Assembly (NCBI RefSeq): GCF_036327755.1
Contig: NZ_CP109596.1
Coordinates: forward strand, 2,604,001-2,668,000
DNA from: Nocardia sp. NBC_01503
Lineage (GTDB): Bacteria; Actinomycetota; Actinomycetes; Mycobacteriales; Mycobacteriaceae
Length of the DNA: 64,000 bases
Direction of reading: 5' to 3'
The notes under the pieces were generated by a model. That model searched no databases. It was not told the DNA's origin and saw only the letters and a program-made list of their open reading frames with translations. How positions within the stretch are numbered: position 1 is the first letter of the stretch; every line of letters begins with the position of its first letter. Made by a program: the position numbers and the translations under genes. Positions 1 through 6,771 of the stretch are shown piece after piece.

Positions 1-55
1 GCCGGAGTGCGATCCCGCTGTCCGTCTTGCGTGCCACCATCGCCTGGAACTCCAT
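1..55 (-). CDS. N-terminal fragment of an unidentified protein, possibly a YhdH/acrylyl-CoA reductase-like oxidoreductase
   Basis: An ATG at 55 opens a frame running leftwards off the window edge. Only 18 residues are visible (MEFQAMVARKTDSGIALR). The opening resembles the start of YhdH-type quinone oxidoreductase/acrylyl-CoA reductases, which begin with a short FxAxVxxxxDxG strand, but 18 residues are too few for a firm family call. A GGAG lies about 15 bases upstream of the ATG. The gene is divergent from the alpha/beta hydrolase at 197. Between them (56-196) I see nothing beyond presumed promoter sequence. Confidence 0.35.
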   Translation of the reverse strand, partial: MEFQAMVARKTDSGIALR

Positions 56-196
56 GCCCTGAGCATAGGACTCCGACGCTGGTCAGGGCAGGTTCCCGAT
101 GGAATCGGTGACTTTACCTCGCGCGTAATCGCTTTCGTTCCCGCGGCACGGCATCGTTGTCCTCAGCACAGCGAAAGACAAAGGAGCGCAGCCGAT

Positions 197-1015
197 ATGC
201 CTTACTTCCAGACCGCCGACGGCACCACCCTCGCCTACGAAGAGTACGGAACCGGCGCCCCGCTGGTGTTCATCGCGGGCTGGTCGCTGCACGCGGATAT
301 GTGGGAATACCAGCTGCACTACTTCGTGGAGCGTGGCTACCGCTGCATTCTGCTGGATCGGCGCGGCCACGGTCGTTCGGATCGCCCGGCCATCGGGTAC
401 GACGTGAACACCCGCGCCGACGATATCGCCGCCCTGATCGAGCACCTGGATCTGAACGACTTCACCATGGTGGCGCATTCGGCGGGCGGTGCGGAGGTGG
501 TGCGCTATCTGGCCCGGCACGGTCAGGAGCGAGTGAATCGGATCGCACTGCTGGCCCCGGCCATTCCGTTCATGTTGCGGACCGAGGACAATCCGATCGG
601 CGCGCCCAAGGAAGCCTTCGAAGCCTCTGCGGCGCAGTTGAAGTCGGATCGTCCGCAGTGGTTCGCCGAGCGCGCCCAGGGCTACTTCGCGACACATCTG
701 CGCCGGGGCATCTCGCAGGCGGTCATCGATACGGAGATTCAGCGCTGCCTGTCGGCGTCGCCGTACGCGACGATCGCGGTGCAGCGGGACCTGTTCCACT
801 CCGACCACCGTCCGGACGTGGCCGCGGTAACCGTCCCGTTCCTGCTGCTGCACGGCCTGGTCGATCAGTCGATTCCGATCGAGATCAGCAGCCGTCAGGC
901 CGTGCGGCTCGCGCCGCACGCGGTATTGAAGGAGTACTGGGATGCCGGGCACGGGCTGTACATCACCCATGCCGCCGAGGTGAACACGGAAATCCTGGAG
1001 TTCCTGAAGAGCTGA
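197..1015 (+). CDS. alpha/beta fold hydrolase
   Basis: A 272-residue cytoplasmic hydrolase of the alpha/beta superfamily, the usual size for single-domain esterase or haloperoxidase-like members. The oxyanion strand VFIAGWS is at residues 24-30. The nucleophile elbow is AHSAGG with Ser95, where the first Gly of GxSxG is Ala, a common variant. The predicted acid is Asp223 in HGLVDQS and the catalytic His is His252 in AGHG. The motif DRRGHGRSD at 54-62 is typical of the family. There is no signal peptide. The ATG is preceded by a GGAGCGC sequence. The substrate cannot be told from sequence. It is convergent with the enoyl-CoA hydratase, with 29 bases between the stops. Confidence 0.9.
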   Translation: MPYFQTADGTTLAYEEYGTGAPLVFIAGWSLHADMWEYQLHYFVERGYRCILLDRRGHGRSDRPAIGYDVNTRADDIAALIEHLDLNDFTMVAHSAGGAEVVRYLARHGQERVNRIALLAPAIPFMLRTEDNPIGAPKEAFEASAAQLKSDRPQWFAERAQGYFATHLRRGISQAVIDTEIQRCLSASPYATIAVQRDLFHSDHRPDVAAVTVPFLLLHGLVDQSIPIEISSRQAVRLAPHAVLKEYWDAGHGLYITHAAEVNTEILEFLKS

Positions 1016-1044
1016 CCGGCTCCCGCGTTCCCCGGCGGCGCGCC

Positions 1045-1827
1045 TCAGGCGAACTTGGGTGCGCGCTTGCCGAGGAACGCGGTGATCCCCTCGGCCCCGT
1101 CCGCGGATTCCGCGCAGTGCGTGATGAACGCGGCCTCGGTGGCCAGCTGCTCCTCGAGGGTGTGCTGGGACGAGACCAGCAGCAGCTTCTTCACATTCGC
1201 GTTGGAGCCCTTGGGCCCCTGCGCGAACTGCTGCGCCAGCTGTTCGACGGTCTCGGCGAGTTCGGCATCCGGCACCACCCGGTGCAGCAGCCCCCAGTCG
1301 AGGGCTTCGGCGGCCTTCAGCACCCGATTCGTGAGCATCAGATCCTGGGCGCGGCGCACGCCGATCAGCCGCGGCAGGTAGTAGGACGCGCCACCATCGG
1401 GGCTGAGCCCGACCTTGGTGTACGCCATGGTGAAGGAGGCGGATTCGCCCGCGATAACCAGATCACCGGCGACCGCCAGGCTCATACCCGCCCCGGCGGC
1501 GGTCCCGTTGACCGCGGTGATCAGCAGCGCGTCCATCCGCGCCAGCGTCGAAACCGCCTGGTGCAGCGTGTCGGCCAGCTTGGCGATGAATTCGCCGGTG
1601 TCCGCGCTCTCGGCCATGGCGCGCAGATCGCCGCCGGCGGAGAAGAATTTCCCGGCTCCGGTGAGCACCACCACCTTGATGGCCGGATCCTCGGAGCAGT
1701 ACGTGGCGGCCGCTACCAGTTCCTCGGCGAGCGCCTGATCGAGACCGTTGGCGGCGCCGGGCCGGTTCAGCGTGATGCGGGCGATGGGTCCGTCCGTGAC
1801 GAAGCTGATGTTCTGGTAGTTGGTCAT
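1045..1827 (-). CDS. enoyl-CoA hydratase/isomerase family protein
   Basis: A 260-residue crotonase-fold protein of full family length. Crotonases hydrate or isomerise enoyl-CoA esters in beta-oxidation or related CoA pathways in the cytosol. The CoA/oxyanion-hole segments are visible as FSAGGDL (62-68) and NGTAAGAGM (108-115). The second acidic position lies in GLSPDGGASYYLPR, with Asp144 where many hydratases carry Glu. The first catalytic Glu position is not obviously Glu, so the protein may be an isomerase-like or PaaG-type member rather than a classical hydratase. The start ATG at 1827 precedes an N-terminus typical of the family. The gene stands alone on this strand, 72 bases downstream of dinB. 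Confidence 0.88.
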   Translation of the reverse strand: MTNYQNISFVTDGPIARITLNRPGAANGLDQALAEELVAAATYCSEDPAIKVVVLTGAGKFFSAGGDLRAMAESADTGEFIAKLADTLHQAVSTLARMDALLITAVNGTAAGAGMSLAVAGDLVIAGESASFTMAYTKVGLSPDGGASYYLPRLIGVRRAQDLMLTNRVLKAAEALDWGLLHRVVPDAELAETVEQLAQQFAQGPKGSNANVKKLLLVSSQHTLEEQLATEAAFITHCAESADGAEGITAFLGKRAPKFA

Positions 1828-1899
1828 TGTCCGGTGCTGCCTTCCGTCGGTATGCCTGTTCCCAGCATGACAAACGCTGTGTGCCCGGTCGGCGTGCGG

Positions 1900-2961
1900 T
1901 CACGCTCCGAATTCGACGCGTACGCCGAGCAGGCGAATGGGGCGGTCCAATTCGAACGCGTGCAGTACCCGCAGCGCGGTCTCGACGACCTCGTCCACAT
2001 CGGTGCTGGATCGGGGCAGTTTGCGCTGTTTGGTGCGGGTGAAGAAGGTTTTGGTGCGTACGGTGACCCCGACGCGGCCGATGCTGCGCCCATCGGCGAA
2101 GGTCTCCTCGGCGACCTGGGTGGCGAGTCTGGTTATCGCGGCGTCGAACTCCGCGAGTTCGGTGAGGTCGGCAGGGAAGGTCTCCGAGCGGGAGTGCCCG
2201 ACCGGTTCGCGCGGTTCGGCGATATCGGTATCCCCGGCGCCGTGCCCGAGCACCCAGAGATACGGCCCGGTATTCGGGCCGAACTCCGCGGCGAGCAGTT
2301 CGCGATCCGCGGCGGCGAGATCAGCCACGGTCTCGATTCCCATGGCGCTCATACGTTTCGCGATACGCGCCCCGATTCCCCACAGCGCCGTCGTGGGCCG
2401 ATGCGCCATGAGCTCGGTCCAATTCGCCGCGGTGAGCCGGAATACGCCGGCTCCGCCCTCCGGTATGACCTCCGAATCACCGCTCTTACCAATGGCTTTG
2501 GCGAATCCGGTGGCGAGTTTGGCGCGAAGTTTGTTGTCTCCGATACCTACCGCGCAGGTGAGGTCCAATTCCACTATGGCAGAACGGATATCGCGCGCGA
2601 TGTGCTCCGGATCATCGGTATCGACGGCAAGAAACGCCTCATCGAACCCGAGCACCTCCACCCGTCCCGAAAAGGTGCGCAGCAGCGCCATGATCTCCTC
2701 GGACGCCTGCGCGTAGGTGTGCGGATCCTGTGCCAGGAACACCCCGTCCGGACAGGCTTTCAATGCCGACCGCAGTGGCATTCCGGCCCGCACGCCATAT
2801 GCTCGCGCGGGATAGGAGGCGCAGGAGACCACCTTTCGCGGCTCCGTGGGATCCCCATTCCCGCCCACGATGACCGGCAGCCCCCGCAGTTCGGGATGCC
2901 GCCGGAATTCGACCGCGGCCTGGAATTGGTCGAGGTCGACGTGCAGCAGCCAGCGCGTCAC
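1900..2961 (-). CDS. dinB: DNA polymerase IV, DinB2-type Y-family polymerase
   Basis: A 353-residue Y-family translesion polymerase. The palm motif HVDLDQF (7-13) supplies the first catalytic Asp. The segment PVIVGGNGDPTEPRKVVSCASY and the second acidic pair in GFDEAFL are closely similar to mycobacterial DinB2 (the Rv3056 type). The C-terminal little-finger domain ends in ELDRPIRLLGVRVEF, with no QxxLF-like beta-clamp motif after it. DinB2 also lacks that motif. At the steric-gate position, where E. coli DinB has Phe13 and DinB2 has Leu, this protein has Gln14, so its sugar discrimination may be unusual. The role is inferred as bypass synthesis. No SOS box was identified upstream. Confidence 0.9.
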   Translation of the reverse strand: MTRWLLHVDLDQFQAAVEFRRHPELRGLPVIVGGNGDPTEPRKVVSCASYPARAYGVRAGMPLRSALKACPDGVFLAQDPHTYAQASEEIMALLRTFSGRVEVLGFDEAFLAVDTDDPEHIARDIRSAIVELDLTCAVGIGDNKLRAKLATGFAKAIGKSGDSEVIPEGGAGVFRLTAANWTELMAHRPTTALWGIGARIAKRMSAMGIETVADLAAADRELLAAEFGPNTGPYLWVLGHGAGDTDIAEPREPVGHSRSETFPADLTELAEFDAAITRLATQVAEETFADGRSIGRVGVTVRTKTFFTRTKQRKLPRSSTDVDEVVETALRVLHAFELDRPIRLLGVRVEFGA

Positions 2962-2992
2962 CCCTGTAGTTCTTACCCCATGCGCACTGTTT

Positions 2993-3481
2993 TCAGCGGG
3001 AACGGCGCAGCCAGGCCACCGGGGAACGGAATGCGTAGCGGGCTTTGAGCGCCCCGGACTCCACCCGACCCTCGATATGGATCAGCGGTGCGCCCGGAAA
3101 ACGCGGCAGGGTGACACGATTGGAGATATGTCCGCCGGGCCCGAATTCGACGGCATCGAGATCGACGCGCCAGCCGCGCGGCACGATCACCACAATCGTG
3201 CCGGAGCCCGCGTTGATCCGCATATCGATGGCGCGCCGGGAGCAGTAGGCCTGGGTGAAGTCGATGACCACCTTGCCCGAAGTGCATTCGGCCACCAGCT
3301 TTTCCGGCACCGTCCACTGTTCGTCGGTGCGTCTGGATTCACTGGTTACGCGCAGCTCCAGCGGCGGTGCCGCGGGGCTGGGCGTTCGCTGCCGCGCGGC
3401 ATTTTTGCGCGCGGCAGCGAAGCGCTGCAAATCGTCGAAACCGAAGGCGGGCACCCGCCGCTGCTCCGTGGTACGGCTCAC
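2993..3481 (-). CDS. LiaF-like cell-wall-stress response domain protein
   Basis: A 162-residue protein without signal peptide or membrane segment. Residues about 60-150 form repeated short beta strands (KVVIDFTQAY, IDMRINAGSGTIVVIVPRGW, VEFGPGGHISNRV). This pattern is typical of the C-terminal LiaF/DUF2154 'cell wall-active antibiotics response' domain seen in many actinobacterial DUF1707 proteins. The N-terminal 50 residues are basic and proline-rich and lack a recognisable DUF1707 helix pair. LiaF domains elsewhere modulate envelope-stress signalling, but there is no histidine kinase or response regulator nearby, so the role here is open. The ATG at 3481 has a GGAGGAG about 9 bases upstream. 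Confidence 0.7.
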   Translation of the reverse strand: MSRTTEQRRVPAFGFDDLQRFAAARKNAARQRTPSPAAPPLELRVTSESRRTDEQWTVPEKLVAECTSGKVVIDFTQAYCSRRAIDMRINAGSGTIVVIVPRGWRVDLDAVEFGPGGHISNRVTLPRFPGAPLIHIEGRVESGALKARYAFRSPVAWLRRSR

Positions 3482-3673
3482 CGAAACTCCTCCCCCGGCA
3501 TGTGAAACAAGCGTCCGACTGCTGTGCCAGGGAATCCGAATTATTCCGTATAGCAGGGCATTTGAGACCGGCCGTACTCTAACGGAACGGTCACAGGAGG
3601 ATGTCGCGCAGATACCATCGACACTGCATTCTCACTTGATCTTGCAAATGTCGTAGCACCGATTCGCTATGGA

Positions 3674-4654
3674 TCAGCGGCGGCCGAGATGAATGGTGGT
3701 GGCGCCCAACAGGAAAATATCCTCACGCGCGCCGATGTAGGTGTCGGCGCTGGGATCCAGCAGCAGGTCCAGGGCCTTACGGTCATCGTCGGTGACATTG
3801 TCGCTCATACGGTTTCGCAATCCGTCGAGCCAGCTGGTGACGCTCTCGCGCACCTCGGGTGTGGCGGTGGGCTGATCGGTGAGGACGCTGAACGAGGCGA
3901 CCTCGGCCAGCCCGGCCCGGGTGAGCGCGATATTCCAGCCGTACGGCATGGGCACGGTGCCGGTGATCTCGGCGCGCATCCGGCCGAAGAATTCGTCGCG
4001 CACCGCGAGCAGTCGATCCTGCAGTCCGGGGGTGCCGACACCGAGATCCCAAGGCAGACAACGCAGTGGCAGCCCGCCTTCGGCCAATGCCAGCCAGCCG
4101 CCGGTGCGCACCAGTTTGGCGAGTCGATCGGTACCGGCCTGCTGATCGGGCAGGTGATGCACCATGCGCGAGGCCCACACCAGATCGGCCTGTGCGACGG
4201 TGTCGAGCACACTGTCCGCGGCGGCATCCACCAGCACGGTCTCGATACTCACCCGATCGTCACCGGCGAGTGCGGCCTCGGTGGTGGCACGGGCCGCGTC
4301 CAGCAGTTCGGTCACCGCGTCGGCGATGATCAACCGGCCGCCGCCGCGCGCCGCGAGCTCGACCGCGAAGGCCGCGCTCTGCCCGCCGGCTCCCGCGCCG
4401 ATATCCACGACCACCGGCCGCTCGCCGGAGTTGGCGAGCAGTCCGATCAGTCGCCGGGCGATCTGGGTCTGGGCCGCTGTGGCCAGGGCGTCTTCCCGGC
4501 GCAGGTGGTCGATCTGGGTCGCCCAGTCGATCCCGTCATGGGTGTGATCATGTCCGTGGGAGTGGCCGCGTCCGTGCCCATTTCCCGGTGCGTGATCACC
4601 CTGGTGTGCGGTGGTTCCGTGCGAATGCGAGTGCCCGTGCGTGTGTGCTCCCAT
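3674..4654 (-). CDS. class I SAM-dependent methyltransferase with a His-rich N-terminal tail
   Basis: A 326-residue protein if started at ATG 4654. A longer upstream frame exists but would run into the ABC transporter gene and reads like non-coding sequence. The Rossmann motif I is VVDIGAGAGGQSAAF, followed by IIADAV and a post-II segment LVWASRMVHHLPD, which identify a class I methyltransferase. The first 40 residues are rich in His-Gly-His pairs (MGAHTHGHSHSHG and onwards), like the metal-binding loops of zinc or nickel handling proteins. It follows the ABC exporter on the same strand with 73 bases between, so the two may be co-transcribed. Substrate unknown. Confidence 0.8.
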   Translation of the reverse strand: MGAHTHGHSHSHGTTAHQGDHAPGNGHGRGHSHGHDHTHDGIDWATQIDHLRREDALATAAQTQIARRLIGLLANSGERPVVVDIGAGAGGQSAAFAVELAARGGGRLIIADAVTELLDAARATTEAALAGDDRVSIETVLVDAAADSVLDTVAQADLVWASRMVHHLPDQQAGTDRLAKLVRTGGWLALAEGGLPLRCLPWDLGVGTPGLQDRLLAVRDEFFGRMRAEITGTVPMPYGWNIALTRAGLAEVASFSVLTDQPTATPEVRESVTSWLDGLRNRMSDNVTDDDRKALDLLLDPSADTYIGAREDIFLLGATTIHLGRR

Positions 4655-4727
4655 TCCTATGAACCTATCGAGATTTCCCCGATTGCCAACTTTATTTGCC
4701 GGTTCGGCAAAGAGTTGGGCCGGGATC

Positions 4728-6608
4728 TCAGGCGGCGGCGGGCTCGCTGGAGTCGGCGAATTGGGTGCGATAGAGCTCGGTGTAGCGACCGCCCTGCGCC
4801 AGCAGTTCGTTATGGCTGCCGCGCTCGACAATGCGCCCGTGTTCGAGCACCAGGATCTGATCGGCATTGCGAATGGTGGAGAGTCGATGCGCGATGACGA
4901 GCGCGGTACGCCCGTCGAGCGCCTCGGCCAGGGCCTCCTGCACCGCCGCCTCGGAGGTGGAGTCCAGTGCGGCGGTGGCCTCGTCCAGGATCACCACGCG
5001 CGGCTGCTTGAGCAGCAGTCGGGCAATGGTGAGGCGCTGGCGCTCACCACCGGAGAGCCGGTAGCCGCGTTCACCGACCACGGTATCCAGACCATCGGGT
5101 AGTGCGGTGATGAGCTCACCCAGTCGCGCCCGTTCCAGGGCATTCCACAGCTCCTCCTCGGTGGCCTCGGGCCGGGCCAGCAGCAGATTCCCGCGAATGG
5201 TGTCGTGGAACAGATGCCCGTCCTGGGTGACCAGGCCGACGGTGTCCTGAATGGATCGGCTGGTCAGCTCGCGCACATCGGCGCCGCCGAGCCGCACCGA
5301 TCCGGAGTCCACGTCGTACAGTCGCGAAACCAATTGCGCGATAGTGGATTTGCCCGCGCCGGAGGAGCCGACCAGGGCCACCATCTGCCCGGGTTCGGCG
5401 CGCAGGCTCACCTCGTGCAGTACCTCCTCGCCGCCGCGGGTGTCCAGGGTCGCCACATCCTCGAGCGAGGCGAGCGAGACCTTGTCGGCGGACGGGTAGC
5501 CGAAGTTGACGCTCTCCAACTCGACGGCGATGGGGCCCTCCGGCACCGCGCGGGCATCGGGCGCGTCCTCGATGAGCGGCTTCAGATCCAGGATCTCGAA
5601 GACCCGCTCGAAGCTGACCAGTGCGGACATGATGTCCACGCGGGCACTGGCCAGTGCGGTGAGCGGTGCGTAGAGCCGGGTGAGCAGCAGCGAAAGCGCC
5701 ACCACCGCACCGGGTTCCAGCTTGCCCTGCAGTGCGAAGTACCCGCCGAGCCCGTAGACCAGCGCCAGCGCGAGCGCCGAGACCAGGGTGAGCGCGGTGA
5801 CGAAGACGGTCTGCAGCATGGCGGTGCGCACGCCGATATCGCGCACCCGCCCGGCCCGCACGCCGAACTCCGAGGACTCCTGCTGCGGTCGCCCGAACAG
5901 CTTCACCAGCGTCGCGCCCGGTGCGGAGAACCGCTCGGTCATCTGCGTACTCATGGAGGCGTTCAGCCCGGCGGCCTCGCGCTGAATCTTGGCCAGCTTC
6001 TCCCCCATCCGCCGTGCGGGCAGGACGAAGACCGGGAGCAGCACCAGCGCGAGCAGGGTGATCTGCCAGGACAGCCGCATCATGACCGCGAGGGTGAGGG
6101 CCAGGGTCACCACATTGGTGACGACTCCCGACAGCGTCGAACTGAAGGCCCGCTGCGCCCCGATGACGTCATTGTTCAACCGGCTCACCAGTGCGCCGGT
6201 CCGGGTGCGCGTGAAGAAGGCGATCGGCATCTTCTGCACATGATCGAAGACCGCGGTGCGCAGATCGAAGATCAAACCCTCGCCGATGCGCGCGGAGAGC
6301 AGGCGGATCACCAGCCCCAGCCCCGCGTCCAGAATGGCTACCACCGCGATGATCGCCGCCAGTACCACCACCGTGCGCGGCGCGGACCCACTGACGATCG
6401 CGTCCACGACCCGCCCGGCGAGCACCGGTGTCGCCACCGCCAGCAGCGCCGACACGATGCTGAACACCAGGAAGGCGATCAGCCGCCGATGATGCGCATG
6501 CGCGAACGCCAGAATCCGCCGCGCCGTCGCCAGCCGCAGCGGACGCTGCTCCGTGGGCGCGTTCATCTGTCGATACAGCTGATTCCACGCCACCGATTCC
6601 ATACTCAT
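4728..6608 (-). CDS. ABC exporter half-transporter (fused membrane and ATPase domains)
   Basis: A 626-residue type IV ABC exporter subunit. The N-terminal half has six hydrophobic helices (about residues 35-330). The C-terminal ATPase domain carries Walker A GSSGAGKST, the signature LSGGERQR, Walker B VVILDEATAALD and the switch His in VIAHRLST, so it should be catalytically competent. Half-transporters work as homo- or heterodimers; no second half is adjacent, so a homodimer is the simplest reading. Exported substrate (lipid, peptide or drug) cannot be told. Start ATG 6608 is chosen over ATG 6602, two codons later. The region 6609-6771 separates it from the divergent oxidase and presumably holds both promoters. 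Confidence 0.92.
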   Translation of the reverse strand: MSMESVAWNQLYRQMNAPTEQRPLRLATARRILAFAHAHHRRLIAFLVFSIVSALLAVATPVLAGRVVDAIVSGSAPRTVVVLAAIIAVVAILDAGLGLVIRLLSARIGEGLIFDLRTAVFDHVQKMPIAFFTRTRTGALVSRLNNDVIGAQRAFSSTLSGVVTNVVTLALTLAVMMRLSWQITLLALVLLPVFVLPARRMGEKLAKIQREAAGLNASMSTQMTERFSAPGATLVKLFGRPQQESSEFGVRAGRVRDIGVRTAMLQTVFVTALTLVSALALALVYGLGGYFALQGKLEPGAVVALSLLLTRLYAPLTALASARVDIMSALVSFERVFEILDLKPLIEDAPDARAVPEGPIAVELESVNFGYPSADKVSLASLEDVATLDTRGGEEVLHEVSLRAEPGQMVALVGSSGAGKSTIAQLVSRLYDVDSGSVRLGGADVRELTSRSIQDTVGLVTQDGHLFHDTIRGNLLLARPEATEEELWNALERARLGELITALPDGLDTVVGERGYRLSGGERQRLTIARLLLKQPRVVILDEATAALDSTSEAAVQEALAEALDGRTALVIAHRLSTIRNADQILVLEHGRIVERGSHNELLAQGGRYTELYRTQFADSSEPAAA

Positions 6609-6771
6609 CCCGGGCTCCTCACCGCTCTGGAGTACATCGAACCCCAGACCACCGACACTAAGACCTCAACAAAGGTTCAGGACAAGCCATACCCGCCCCG
6701 AGTTCGCTCCTGGCGAACCGCGACTCCCCACGTTCGCGTTGTGTCGGGTGGGCGCCTCCTAGGCTGGCGGG

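Noticed and set aside
157..3048. A 963-codon open frame on the plus strand running across hydrolase, enoyl-CoA hydratase and dinB.
   Set aside because: It is antisense or out of frame to well-recognised genes, Arg/Gly-rich and without domain motifs. High GC keeps frames open by chance. The same holds for similar long frames at 5205-7256, 3689-4897, 33147-34841, 46178-47401 and 53691-55439.
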